The notes: generated by a model from the sequence alone, not told the origin. DNA of 64,000 bases from Devosia neptuniae (GCF_025452235.1 NZ_CP104964.1:124001-188000); one strand, 5' to 3'; numbered from the stretch's first letter, positions 44,590 to 53,610 are shown. Numbers and translations are program-made.

Positions 44590-45079
44590 CCAGGGCCTTG
44601 ATCGTTATGTCGGCGGGGTCCCGGAACGCGGCAAGGTTCCCAATGTCACCCATGACAAGAGCGGCAGCAACCTACGCTATTTTGGCGTAGAAGGCCCGCA
44701 AGACGATTATCTGCCGGGATTGGGAGGACAAGGGAATGTCAACTGTCGCGATATTCCTTAAGTTGCCAGATGACCGAAATGGGGCGCTTCGCCGACGCAG
44801 TGTTTTGATCGCCGGCGACGGCTCATCGTCAGATTTCGGTGGCTTCCGCCAACGACAATGCGTCATCGACATCAACGCCCAAATACCGAACGGTGGAAAC
44901 ATTCGATAGCTGAAGTCTTTACGGTGAGCATGGTCTCGGTCCCGGTCTCGGTCTCGATGGCCGGGCCTACTGGTTCGTCTGGTCGGTGCAGGCAGGGCAT
45001 CGGCATATTGGCTCGCGGGTTTTCTCCTGGGCCCAGGCGCCAAGCCAAGCGGCTCCAAAGCTGTCCTCGCCATGACGAG
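44590..45079. other. Intergenic stretch without a recognisable gene
   Basis: Short frames only. A GGTCTCGGTCTC-type short repeat (GGTCTC/GGTCCC units near 44935-44958) is present but small. No family resemblance was found on either strand. Confidence 0.5.
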
Positions 45080-45107
45080 GCCTTGCCGTTGTTGCCAACG
45101 GCAAGGC
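45080..45107 (-). terminator. Stem-loop after the SDR gene
   Basis: GCCTTGCCGTT (45080-45090) pairs perfectly with AACGGCAAGGC (45097-45107) over a six-base loop. It lies 14 bases past the SDR stop in the direction of transcription. No T-run follows, so termination may be partial. Confidence 0.6.
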
Positions 45108-45120
45108 AGCCAAGCGATTG

Positions 45121-45861
45121 CTATGCGGTCATCGCGCCATCGATGGTCACTGCCGCGCCGTTGATGAACCCGGCGTCCGGTCCGGCGAGGTAGGCCACAA
45201 GTGACGCAGGTTCCGAGGTATTTGCCATGCGACCAGCTGGCACCATGCCAATGATGAAGTCCTCCTTGCCCGAGGTCATATCCGTAGTGGTGGGGCCTGG
45301 TTGGATGGCGTTGACGGTGATGCCCTTTGGCGCAAACTCATGGGCAAGCGAGCGTGTCATCGCGGTGAGTGCTGACTTGGACAGACCGTAGACGCTGGCA
45401 CCGGGCACCGAAGCGCTCACAGCGACATTGCTGGATACGTTGATGATGCGCCCACCGGACCGCATGTGCCGCCCTGCTTCCTGCATCGCGAAGAAGGGCG
45501 CGCGCACATTGATCGCCATTGTCCGGTCGAAGTCCGCCTGGCTGAAATCCTCGATCAGCGCATGCACTAGAGTGCCAGCATTATTGACCAGAATATCCAG
45601 CCCACCCAGCAAATCGACCGCCTGGCGAATGGTGACCTGCAGGCCTGCCGGATCGGCGCTGTCTGCCTGAAGGGCGAAGGCCTTCCCGCCGCTGGCGGTG
45701 ATGTCGGCAACTAGGCTCTGCGCGGCTTCGGGACTTGCCGAATAGGTAAACGCCACCTGGGCACCTTGCTCGGCCAGTTTGCGGACGATGGCGGCACCAA
45801 TGCCGCGCGAGCCTCCGGTAACGATGGCGCGTTTGTCTAGGAGGGGGAGAGTTGCCGACAT
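45121..45861 (-). CDS. SDR-family oxidoreductase
   Basis: A 246-residue classical short-chain dehydrogenase: cofactor site GGSRGIG (residues about 17-23), NNAG, catalytic NVSSN, and YGLSK (Tyr-x-x-x-Lys), with IQPGPTTTDM near the end. The substrate cannot be read from sequence. It lies downstream of a TetR-type regulator on the same strand and has a perfect palindrome in its promoter that recurs at the regulator's own start. Confidence 0.93.
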   Translation of the reverse strand: MSATLPLLDKRAIVTGGSRGIGAAIVRKLAEQGAQVAFTYSASPEAAQSLVADITASGGKAFALQADSADPAGLQVTIRQAVDLLGGLDILVNNAGTLVHALIEDFSQADFDRTMAINVRAPFFAMQEAGRHMRSGGRIINVSSNVAVSASVPGASVYGLSKSALTAMTRSLAHEFAPKGITVNAIQPGPTTTDMTSGKEDFIIGMVPAGRMANTSEPASLVAYLAGPDAGFINGAAVTIDGAMTA

Positions 45862-45895
45862 TTTTGTTTCCTTTCGTCAGGCAGAGAAAACTCAT

Positions 45896-45919
45896 ATTCT
45901 GGACTCAATAGTCCAGAAT
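45896..45919. promoter_or_regulatory. Perfect palindromic operator upstream of the SDR gene
   Basis: ATTCTGGACT and AGTCCAGAAT, exact reverse complements, flank CAAT. The dyad lies 35 bases before the SDR start. A near-identical dyad lies at 46558-46581 before the TetR gene, so both are very likely sites for that protein. Confidence 0.8.
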
Positions 45920-45957
45920 TAAGCAGGCTTATGGATAAGGCTGGATTTGGACAGCGG

Positions 45958-46542
45958 CTACATGGCTGAGAGCGCCTTCATGGCAAAGTCGGCGACCCCG
46001 GCAAGTTCGTCACGGCTTGCACCAGCCTGCGCCCTAACCGTCAGGCCTTGCAACGTTGCGTAGAGGAAGCTTCCGGCTGCTGTCGCATTCAGTGTCTTGG
46101 ACAGTTCGCCCCGCGCTTTCGCGGCCTCGACCAGGCCCGCGAGCAAGGTCTCTACATTTGTCGCCGTATTGCGGGCAAGGGCCGTTACTTCCGGCTGGCT
46201 ATCACCGAAGGCCGTGGTGGCATTGATGCCCATGCAGCCGCGCGCATTTTCCTCGGCGCTGCGCCGGGTGAAGATGGCGAGGAAGCCGTGTATGACCTGG
46301 AGCGGGGACGGATTATCGCCCAGATGGTCGAAGAAATTCTTGTTGTCGAGCTTGTGATAGCAACGCAGGCTTTCAAGAAACAGGGACTGCTTGTCGCCGA
46401 AGGTATCGTACATCGACTGGCGGCCGATCTTCATGCCCTTGAGCAGATCGTCCGTCGAGGCACGTTCATAACCCTTGCTCCAGAACACCTCCAGTGCTCC
46501 GGCCAGGGCTGCGTCGCGATCGAATTCCTTGGTTCTTGCCAT
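45958..46542 (-). CDS. TetR-family transcriptional regulator
   Basis: A 194-residue regulator starting MARTKEFDRDAALAGALEVF. The N-terminal helix-turn-helix (SKGYERASTDDLLKGMKIGR, then QSMYDTFGDKQSLF) fits TetR, and the C-terminus (ARGCMGINATTAFGDSQPEV) is like the TetR_C_16 or YafC-type effector domain. ATG 46542 is preferred over a TTG three codons upstream. It probably represses itself and the SDR gene through the two matching dyads. Confidence 0.92.
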   Translation of the reverse strand: MARTKEFDRDAALAGALEVFWSKGYERASTDDLLKGMKIGRQSMYDTFGDKQSLFLESLRCYHKLDNKNFFDHLGDNPSPLQVIHGFLAIFTRRSAEENARGCMGINATTAFGDSQPEVTALARNTATNVETLLAGLVEAAKARGELSKTLNATAAGSFLYATLQGLTVRAQAGASRDELAGVADFAMKALSAM

Positions 46543-46557
46543 GGAGGTCAAATATCC

Positions 46558-46581
46558 ATTCTGGACTTATCAGTCAAGAAT
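46558..46581. promoter_or_regulatory. Operator upstream of the TetR gene
   Basis: ATTCTGGACT and AGTCAAGAAT flank TATC; nine of ten positions pair. The left arm is identical to that of the SDR operator at 45896. It lies 16 bases before the TetR start, as expected for autorepression. Confidence 0.75.
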
Positions 46582-46603
46582 GATTGCTGACATAAAGTGC
46601 TTC

Positions 46604-46893
46604 AGCGCCGGCGCTGGCCCAGGGCTCGGACAGAGCCTTGCGGAGATGAGCAAGCTTGCTGGCGTGTGGAGCGTGATTTCGATCTGGCTGACCATTCCGT
46701 TCAGTGCGCTGCTTGGCTGGATGTACATGTCACTCGACCAAGTGGGCGAGAGTACATCAAATCCGTTCGAGGGCGGGCAAACGATGTGCCGATCTCCCAG
46801 ATCTGTCGTGAGATCGAAATCGAATTGCGCGCCGCGATGGGCGAGACGGAACTGCCCGCGCCGCCGCTTCCTCGCAATGGCATTGCCACATAA
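46604..46893 (+). pseudogene. Bestrophin-like membrane protein, C-terminal remnant
   Basis: One frame gives VISIWLTIPFSALLGWMYMS and LDQVGESTSNPFEGG; a second, one base off, continues with ANDVPISQICREIEIELRA and AMGETELPAPP. Together these are the last membrane helix, the DxxGE..NPFG motif and the tail of a bestrophin/YneE-type channel. The N-terminal three quarters are missing and a frameshift lies in the GAGGGCGGGC run near 46770. Not functional. Confidence 0.6.
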
Positions 46894-47066
46894 TCGGCGC
46901 TTGTGCGCCGGTTACGCCAGCTGTCATCGGCAGGCAGTAAACCACCCCGTTATCGCCATTGCAGGCCTCTCATCCAAGACCGCTTTTAGGGTACCGTCGC
47001 CGCTGCCTGAACGGCTGACATGGGGCGTGTTGCAGATGACACATACCAAGTCGCGTTGGCGGTGTC

Positions 47067-47165
47067 CTACTGGCTCAGGCGCTGGTAGTCTTTTGGTGTC
47101 ATGCCGGTGGTGCGGCGGAATACCGACACCATCCGCATGGCCGGAATAGGCCGCGAAGCCGTCGT
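47067..47165 (-). pseudogene. AraC-family regulator C-terminal remnant
   Basis: The minus strand reads GFAAYSGHA in one frame and MRMVSVFRRTTGMTPKDYQR..LSQ in another, ending in a stop at 47067. This is the second helix-turn-helix and the end of an AraC regulator with a frame change between. Nothing upstream restores the protein. The rest of 46894-47441 has no supportable gene. Confidence 0.5.
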
Positions 47166-47441
47166 TGGATTCACATAGTATGCGATCTGGAATGACAGCT
47201 ATCGAACCCAGCGGCCCGAAGGAACGGCAGCTTTCGGGAACCCAGAGGGGCCTTTGACCACCGAAATAGGGCGCACTATTGGGTGTCGATTTCAGACTGA
47301 CCGCCAGCGCGCTTCGGTTCGCTGGGCTTTTCCTTCCGGGCCAAGCCGCGTTGTCTGTCAACGCATACCTCGGCTTTAACCAACGCTTCGGTTTGTGCGG
47401 CTAGGTTCTCAACTGAAAGCAGTGCCAACAAGGGAACCGGC

Positions 47442-48611
47442 ATGAGCACGACACTGTTCATTTCGGTGCTGATACCGACGCTGGCGGTGATGCTGGCTGG
47501 GGCCTTCGCTGCGCTATGGTGGTTTCGGCCGAGCAACCTGCATGTTGCATTGCTGGCATTCTGCTACCTTGCGCTTGCAGCTGGCTTCACGTTCCAGGCC
47601 ACTACTTTGGGCCTGCCGGATGCATTTGCGAGGTTTTTCTCCAATCTGCTGCTTTTCGTGGCGGTGTTTCTGCTGTGCACCGCGCTGCTTATTCGCGGCG
47701 GCCGGCCCGTTCCCACCCGGGCTCTTATGGCGTGCTGCGCCGCGGCAATGGTGGCTTTTTGCTGGTTCCTGTGGGTACAGCCCAGTTTTGTTGCGCGCGT
47801 GACCATTGTCGCCTGGGGGATTGCGGGCATGTTGGCGTTGGCTGCCATGCGGCTACGCCGTTCAAAGCGGCGCGCAGCCATAGACAATCTGATCCTCCTC
47901 GTTATCGGGTTGGGCGCGGTCTATTTTGTAGCGCGACCGTTCCTCGTCATCTGGTTTGAAGCTGGCGGCACCGCCACGCCCGATATGACCTCGTCCTATT
48001 GGCTGCTGACCTATCTGACAACATTTGCCTATTCGCTCCTGATCGCGCTGACCCTGCTGACGGCGGTGGCGCTCGACGTCATTCGCGAATTGCAGGCTGA
48101 ATCACAGACCGATCCGCTCTCCGGCCTCTTGAACCGTCGCGGCTTTGACCTGCATGCGGCGGCGCTGATGCTCGAATGCGAGGCATTGAAGCGACCGCTC
48201 GTGTTGGTCCTGGCCGATCTTGATCACTTCAAAAAAGTCAATGACCGCTATGGCCATGATACTGGGGATCGAGTCATCGTGTCATTCGCGCGGCGGCTGA
48301 CGAGCGTGGGACCCGCCGGACTCATTGCTGGCCGGCGCGGCGGCGAGGAATTTGCCGTGCTCCTGCCCCTGACTAATCTCCAAGCCGGCGTGCTTTACGC
48401 CGAGGCCGTGCGGACTGCGGGCCCGGCGGACTGGGCGTCGGGCCTCAAGGTCACCGCCAGTTTCGGCGTCGTCGAACGCCAGGCGGGCGAGACCCTCGAG
48501 CACATGATTGGCCGGGCAGACGCAGCGCTGTATCAGGCCAAACGTGATGGTCGCGACCGCGTCCGGAGCGGGGGTAAACCCGTCGGCGGACTGCGCATGT
48601 TTGCCGGATAA
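47442..48611 (+). CDS. Membrane-bound diguanylate cyclase (GGDEF)
   Basis: A 389-residue protein with six or seven membrane segments (residues about 5-210) and a cytoplasmic GGDEF domain (about 220-380). Seen are DPLSGLLNRRGF, the metal Asp in LADLDHFKKVNDRYGHDTGD, and the active site Gly-Gly-Glu-Glu-Phe at 300-304. The RxxD inhibitory site expected five residues before GGEEF is not present (LIAGR), so product feedback may be lost. It should make cyclic di-GMP in response to a signal sensed by the membrane part. No partner gene adjacent. Confidence 0.92.
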   Translation: MSTTLFISVLIPTLAVMLAGAFAALWWFRPSNLHVALLAFCYLALAAGFTFQATTLGLPDAFARFFSNLLLFVAVFLLCTALLIRGGRPVPTRALMACCAAAMVAFCWFLWVQPSFVARVTIVAWGIAGMLALAAMRLRRSKRRAAIDNLILLVIGLGAVYFVARPFLVIWFEAGGTATPDMTSSYWLLTYLTTFAYSLLIALTLLTAVALDVIRELQAESQTDPLSGLLNRRGFDLHAAALMLECEALKRPLVLVLADLDHFKKVNDRYGHDTGDRVIVSFARRLTSVGPAGLIAGRRGGEEFAVLLPLTNLQAGVLYAEAVRTAGPADWASGLKVTASFGVVERQAGETLEHMIGRADAALYQAKRDGRDRVRSGGKPVGGLRMFAG

Positions 48612-48710
48612 AGCTGATTATGCCGCCTTGTCCCAGAGCGGGGCCAGCCCGGCACTGACACTTAGAGGCTTGGACAGCGCCAGGAGACAAGATTCCGCGG
48701 ACAATACCCT

Positions 48711-49745
48711 CTAGTTCATTAGGTCGAACGCATCGCCCCAGGTGTCGGATACCGAAAAGCCCTGCGGATAGGGGTCTGTCGGATCTACGCCGATCTGGTG
48801 GATGCCGTGGATCCATCCCCGACCCGAAATGATCGGCTGCACGGCGGGGCGGCCGGCGACGGTGGTGTCGCCGGCATAGTGGACCTCGAACGTGGAATCT
48901 ATGATCGAGCGCGCCGTGAAGCGATCGCCCGGCTTGGCGAGGCCGCGCGCCGCCGCAACGGCGAGACGCGCCGAGTTACCGGTGCCGCAGGGCGAGCGGT
49001 CGATGCGGCCGGGCGGCATGATGGTGGCGCCCTTGAGTTCGCCTGCCGCGTTGTGGCTGACGAACATGGTGTAGGAAATGCCCTTCATGCCGGCCAGCTC
49101 GGGATGTGCGATGTCGAGCTGGGCATTGACGGCGCGGTGCACGGCACTGCCGGCCTCCACCAGCTTGCGGGCCTGGTCCGGGCGGATTTCGAGGCCGAAC
49201 TGGGCCGGATCGATCAGCGCGTAGAAGATGCCGCCATAAGCAATGTCGACCTTGATCTTGCCAAATCCAGCCACGTCGACGACGGCGTCGAGTGCGTGCG
49301 CATAGGACGGGTTCATGGTCAGCGTAACGCGTTCGACCTTGCCGTCCTTGCAGGTGGCGCGGGCCGTGACCAGGCCGGACGCCGTGTCGATGCGCACCAA
49401 TGTTTCGGGCTCGGTCATCGGCAGCATGCCCGTTTCAAGCACGGTGGTGACGAGGCAGATCGAATTGGACCCCGACATGGCATGCGCCTTGTCGCCCTGC
49501 AGGATAATGAAGCCGATATCGGCATCGGGCCGGGTCGGCGGGAAGATGAGGCACGTGCTCATCTGGGCCGAGGCGCGCGGCTCGAACACCAGGAAGCGGC
49601 GCAGGCTGTCATCCACCTGATTGAGATGGCGCAGTTTGTCGGCGATGGTTGTACCGGGAACGTCGATGACGCCGCCCGTGACGATGCGGCCCACTTCGCC
49701 TTCGGCATGCGCTTCGACTAGCGTGACAGTTTTCGACCACCGCAT
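48711..49745 (-). CDS. Proline-racemase-superfamily enzyme (hydroxyproline epimerase/dehydratase-like), Ser/Cys type
   Basis: A 344-residue enzyme (MRWSKTVTLVEAHAEGEVGR). The superfamily places two catalytic residues on opposite faces of the ring. Here the first motif is MSGSNSI with Ser91 in place of the usual Cys, and the second is DRSPCGTGNS with Cys253. Cys/Cys pairs mark proline racemase and 4-hydroxyproline epimerase, Cys/Thr pairs trans-3-hydroxyproline dehydratase; the Ser/Cys pair is a smaller group. Last gene of the HyuA-HyuB operon. AAGGATC precedes the ATG. An imino-acid substrate fits the rest of the regulon. Confidence 0.85.
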   Translation of the reverse strand: MRWSKTVTLVEAHAEGEVGRIVTGGVIDVPGTTIADKLRHLNQVDDSLRRFLVFEPRASAQMSTCLIFPPTRPDADIGFIILQGDKAHAMSGSNSICLVTTVLETGMLPMTEPETLVRIDTASGLVTARATCKDGKVERVTLTMNPSYAHALDAVVDVAGFGKIKVDIAYGGIFYALIDPAQFGLEIRPDQARKLVEAGSAVHRAVNAQLDIAHPELAGMKGISYTMFVSHNAAGELKGATIMPPGRIDRSPCGTGNSARLAVAAARGLAKPGDRFTARSIIDSTFEVHYAGDTTVAGRPAVQPIISGRGWIHGIHQIGVDPTDPYPQGFSVSDTWGDAFDLMN

Positions 49746-49804
49746 GGCCGGATCCTTCCCAGTACAGAACGGAAAGCGGGGCGAATAAACGCCCCGCCAG
49801 GAGA

Positions 49805-51463
49805 TCAGATCGTGACGTTATAGACCCGCGCGGCCGTCTCGGCGTCAATATAGCCGTTCTTGAAATCGCGGCGCACTGCGGCCTCGCTGCGATCGGCGGG
49901 CCGGCCGAAGCCGCCACCCACCCCCGTCACCACATGTACCACGTCGTTCTTGGAGAGCGGCACATTGGTGGCAAAGGCATAGCGTTCCACCTCCATGCCG
50001 GGACGCAGCACTTCGACATAGTTCGGCGAGCCGTCATTGCCGCCATTCTGGCCCCAGGGCGGAATGCGCGAGCGGGTATAGCCGACGCTGAGGAAGTTAT
50101 CGTCGGCCCGCACGCGATAGCGCACCGAAATACCCTTGCCGCCACGCCAGGTGCCGTCGCCGCCCTTGTCGGTGTTGAGGGCCAGCTCGTCCACGGTCAG
50201 GCCGTAGCGCGCCTCGGCAACCTCGGCGGGACAGTTGAACGTGTCGCCGTGGAAGCCCGAGAAGATCGCGCTGTTACCGTCGCGACCCTGCTGAGCCCCC
50301 CAGCCGCCGAGCTGCGGCTCGACGATGGTATAGTGACGGCCGGTATCGGGATGCTTACCGCCGATAACCGTACCGCAGATCGAGGCGAAGTTGCCGGCCG
50401 GCAGCACGCCAGGGAAGTGGTGGGCAAGGCAGCGCAGGATTAGGTCGAAGACGCGGATCTCGACTTCCGAGTAATAGCCGAGCGCGCCAGGCTCGACGAC
50501 ATGGAATACCGAACCCGGCCGGGTCAGCAGTTGCAGCGGACGGAAGAAGCCGCCATTGCCGGGCGCTTGGGTATCGGTAAAGGCCTTGAAGGCGAGCTGG
50601 GCGGAAATCTCGATGCCTTCGCGGCTCGAATTGCTCGATCCCTTTTGGTCGGGATTGTCGCGCAGATCGATGATGAAGGCATCATCGGTGATTTCGACGA
50701 CGATCTTATGGATGTCGCCATTGTCCTGTTCTTCCTCGAACGGATAGACGCCCTTTTTGATGGTGGCGAGGGCCGCGCGGGCGCGGCGCTCCCCCAGATC
50801 CATGAAATCGGCGATGGCGGCGGTAAAGGTTTCCGAGCCGTATTTCTCGATCATCTCGAGAATACGCTTTTCCCCGATCCGCACGCCAGCAATGCCGGCC
50901 CACAGGTCGCCCCGCAGGAAGTCGGGCAGGCGGGTATTGACATAGAGAATGTCGAACACGGCCTGGTTGGGGACGCCGGCATCGATCAGCTTGACCGCCG
51001 GGATACGGATGCCCTCCTGGTAGATTTCGGTGGCTTCCGATGACATCGAGCCGGGAACATTGCCGCCAACATCGTTCCAGTGAGCAATATTGGCAGTCCA
51101 GGCGACGATCTTGCCATCGGCAAATACCGGCATGGCCAGAATCATGTCGTTGAGGTGGGTCACGCCGCCCCAATAGGGATCGTTGGAGGCGAACAGGTCG
51201 CCGGGCTTGATCGTTTCGACCGGGTGCTTCTCGATCATGCGTTTAACGGCCTTGTCGAGCACGCCGACAAAGGCAGGGATGCCGGCGCCGGAGGCGGCGA
51301 TCTCGCCCTGGGCGTCGCAGATGCCGGTGCCCAAATCGAGCACTTCATAGATGATGGCGCTCATCGAGGTCTTGCGCTGAGCCGCGAACATCTCGTCGGC
51401 GACGGCTTCAAGGCCATTCTGGATGATGTCGAAGGTGACGGGATCGTGGGAGATCGTACTCAT
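49805..51463 (-). CDS. Hydantoinase B / oxoprolinase family protein
   Basis: A 552-residue protein with the HyuB pattern: DPVTFDIIQNGLEAVADEMF, GDLFASNDPYWGGVTHLNDMI, HWNDVGGNVPGSMS, and a C-terminal VTGVGGGFGRPADRS. It forms a complex with HyuA (next gene upstream, three bases away) and together they open hydantoin-like or 5-oxoproline rings with ATP. CGGAG precedes the ATG. In a hydroxyproline-type regulon a five-membered lactam such as 5-oxoproline is the likely kind of substrate, but specificity cannot be read. Confidence 0.9.
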   Translation of the reverse strand: MSTISHDPVTFDIIQNGLEAVADEMFAAQRKTSMSAIIYEVLDLGTGICDAQGEIAASGAGIPAFVGVLDKAVKRMIEKHPVETIKPGDLFASNDPYWGGVTHLNDMILAMPVFADGKIVAWTANIAHWNDVGGNVPGSMSSEATEIYQEGIRIPAVKLIDAGVPNQAVFDILYVNTRLPDFLRGDLWAGIAGVRIGEKRILEMIEKYGSETFTAAIADFMDLGERRARAALATIKKGVYPFEEEQDNGDIHKIVVEITDDAFIIDLRDNPDQKGSSNSSREGIEISAQLAFKAFTDTQAPGNGGFFRPLQLLTRPGSVFHVVEPGALGYYSEVEIRVFDLILRCLAHHFPGVLPAGNFASICGTVIGGKHPDTGRHYTIVEPQLGGWGAQQGRDGNSAIFSGFHGDTFNCPAEVAEARYGLTVDELALNTDKGGDGTWRGGKGISVRYRVRADDNFLSVGYTRSRIPPWGQNGGNDGSPNYVEVLRPGMEVERYAFATNVPLSKNDVVHVVTGVGGGFGRPADRSEAAVRRDFKNGYIDAETAARVYNVTI

Positions 51464-51466
51464 CGA

Positions 51467-53542
51467 TCAGCTCCGCAGATGGATTTGGGTGTTGCCGAAA
51501 TCGTCGATCTCGACCCGGTTACCGGGATGAATGACGATGGTGGTGCCGGGGTCTTCGATGATGGCGGGGCCGGTAAAGCTCATGCCGGGTTCCAACAGTT
51601 CGGCATTGTAGATTGTCGCTTCGCAGACGCCCTCGGTGGCGTAATCCACCTCGCGGCTGCCCTTGATGGCGTCTTCGAGCCTGGCGCCGGTGCGCTGCTG
51701 GGCCACCATTTCGAGCTTGCCGACCTCGGCCGAGGCGATGACGTGGATGCCCACGATCTCGACGGCGACATCGAGGCGATAGGTGTATTCGCGCTCATAG
51801 ATGGCGTGGAAATCCTCGATCAGGATCGCCATGCTGGCGCCGTCGAGCAGGTCGGCCCGCAATGGGACCTCGACCGAATGTTCCTGATTGCGGTAGCGCA
51901 TCTTGACGAGAGGCTGGATCTTGACCGCGTCGGGCGCGACCTCTTCCTTGCCGAACTGTTCAGTGGCGTGGCCGGCGATCTCGCTCACCAGCGCCTGCAG
52001 GCCGGAACGGTCGGTGCCGTCCATCAGGCGGGTGACAAAATAGTCGCGGCGCAGGTCGCTCATCATCATGCCCCAGGCCGAGAAGACCGGCGCGCCGCGC
52101 GGCACGACAACCTTCTTGACGCCCAGCTCCTGACCGAGCGCCACGCCATGCATGGCGCCGCCGCCGCCGAACACGACGAGCGTGAAGTCGCGCGGGTCGT
52201 GCCCGCGGTTGAGCGAGACGAGCTTGAGCGCATTGACCATGTTCGCATTGGCGATGCGCACGATGCCGCGCGCCGCTTCCTGTTGGCTGACGCCCAGCTT
52301 GTCTGCCAGGGCGCCCAGGGCTCTGTCTACCGACGCCATGTCGGCGATGACCGAACCACCGCAGAAATAGTCGCGGTTGATCCGACCGAGCACCAGATTG
52401 GCATCGGTCGTGGTGGCATTGGTGCCGCCGCGGCCATAGGCGGCCGGGCCGGGCATGGCGCCGGCCGATTGCGGGCCGACATGCAGCTTGCTGAAATCGT
52501 CGACCCAGGCGATCGAACCACCGCCATTGCCGATTTCCACCAGGTCCACGACCGGCACCATGATGGGATAGCCGGCGCTTCTGCGGTCGCGCTCGATCCA
52601 GTAGTCGGTCTTGATGGTGACCTGGCCGTTCTGGATCAGCGAGCATTTGGCGGTCGTGCCGCCGATATCGAGCGCCAACACATTGGGCTCGCCGATGATG
52701 CGTCCCAGCTCCGCCGCTCCCCAGAACCCGGAGGCGGGACCCGATTCCACCATGGTGATCGGAATGGCCTTGGTCGAGGCCAGTGAGTCCACGCCGCAAT
52801 TGGACTGCATGATGTAGAGGCGACCCTCGTAGCCTTCCTGCTGCAGGCCGGCTTCGAGCCGTTCGAGGTAGCGCTGGGCGGTCGGCTGCACATAGGCAGA
52901 AAGCACGGTGGTGCTGGTGCGTTCGTATTCGCGCCATTCGCGCGTGATCTGGTGCGAGGCGACGGTCGCGACCTCGGGCCACAGGCGTGCGATCTCGGCC
53001 TGCACTGCCTTTTCATGCGCCGGGTTGGCATAGGCGTGGATCAGACAGATGGCCACGGCCTGGACGCCGTCGGCGCTGAAGGCGTCCAGGATGGCGGGCA
53101 GGCCGCTCAGGTCGAGCGGGGCGACTTCTTCGCCGCTGTAGTTCATGCGGCCGGGCACGACCTGGCGCAGGTAGCGCTCGACGAATGGCGTGGGCTTTTC
53201 GTAGGAAAGATTGAAGAAATCGGGGCGGTTGCCGCGCGCTATCTCGAGGATGTCGCGGAAACCTTCAGTGGTGATCAGCCCCACCTTGGCGCCCTTGCGT
53301 TCGGTTAGTGCATTGATCACTACTGTCGTGCCATGGGCGAAAAAGTCGGCTTCGGCGACGCTGAGCCCGGCCTTCTTGATGACGTTAAGCACGCCTTGTT
53401 CGAAATTGGGCGGCGTCGTGTCGGACTTTTCGGTCCGCACGGTCTGGCGGCCCGTAGCCCGGTCCGTCTCGAAATAGACGAGGTCGGTAAACGTACCGCC
53501 CACGTCAGTGGCGATCCGGGTGATCGTGTCGCGCTTGGTCAT
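51467..53542 (-). CDS. Hydantoinase A / oxoprolinase family protein
   Basis: A 691-residue ATP-binding subunit with actin-like phosphate loops: IATDVGGTFTDLVYFE near the start and VLALDIGGTTAKCSLI in the middle, then GNGGGSIAWVD and the C-terminal GPAIIEDPGTTIVIHPG. It pairs with HyuB. First gene of the hyuA-hyuB-racemase operon; the TTGTCGACAA site lies 77 bases upstream of its ATG. Large antisense frames over this gene are artefacts of its GC-rich codons. Confidence 0.92.
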   Translation of the reverse strand: MTKRDTITRIATDVGGTFTDLVYFETDRATGRQTVRTEKSDTTPPNFEQGVLNVIKKAGLSVAEADFFAHGTTVVINALTERKGAKVGLITTEGFRDILEIARGNRPDFFNLSYEKPTPFVERYLRQVVPGRMNYSGEEVAPLDLSGLPAILDAFSADGVQAVAICLIHAYANPAHEKAVQAEIARLWPEVATVASHQITREWREYERTSTTVLSAYVQPTAQRYLERLEAGLQQEGYEGRLYIMQSNCGVDSLASTKAIPITMVESGPASGFWGAAELGRIIGEPNVLALDIGGTTAKCSLIQNGQVTIKTDYWIERDRRSAGYPIMVPVVDLVEIGNGGGSIAWVDDFSKLHVGPQSAGAMPGPAAYGRGGTNATTTDANLVLGRINRDYFCGGSVIADMASVDRALGALADKLGVSQQEAARGIVRIANANMVNALKLVSLNRGHDPRDFTLVVFGGGGAMHGVALGQELGVKKVVVPRGAPVFSAWGMMMSDLRRDYFVTRLMDGTDRSGLQALVSEIAGHATEQFGKEEVAPDAVKIQPLVKMRYRNQEHSVEVPLRADLLDGASMAILIEDFHAIYEREYTYRLDVAVEIVGIHVIASAEVGKLEMVAQQRTGARLEDAIKGSREVDYATEGVCEATIYNAELLEPGMSFTGPAIIEDPGTTIVIHPGNRVEIDDFGNTQIHLRS

Positions 53543-53610
53543 GCAATAATCCGGTTTGCGTCGTTCCCTCCACCCTGGCGGGTGGTTCTGTTAGTCATCA
53601 TCATATCCAA

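Noticed and set aside
44672..45073. 133-codon minus-strand frame downstream of the RES toxin
   Set aside because: Rich in Arg and Pro with no coherent secondary structure and no ribosome site; looks like a chance frame.
51080..52786. A 568-codon open frame antisense to hyuA
   Set aside because: It mirrors the codon pattern of the GC-rich hyuA gene and has no ribosome site or family match; HyuA and HyuB on the other strand are clear.
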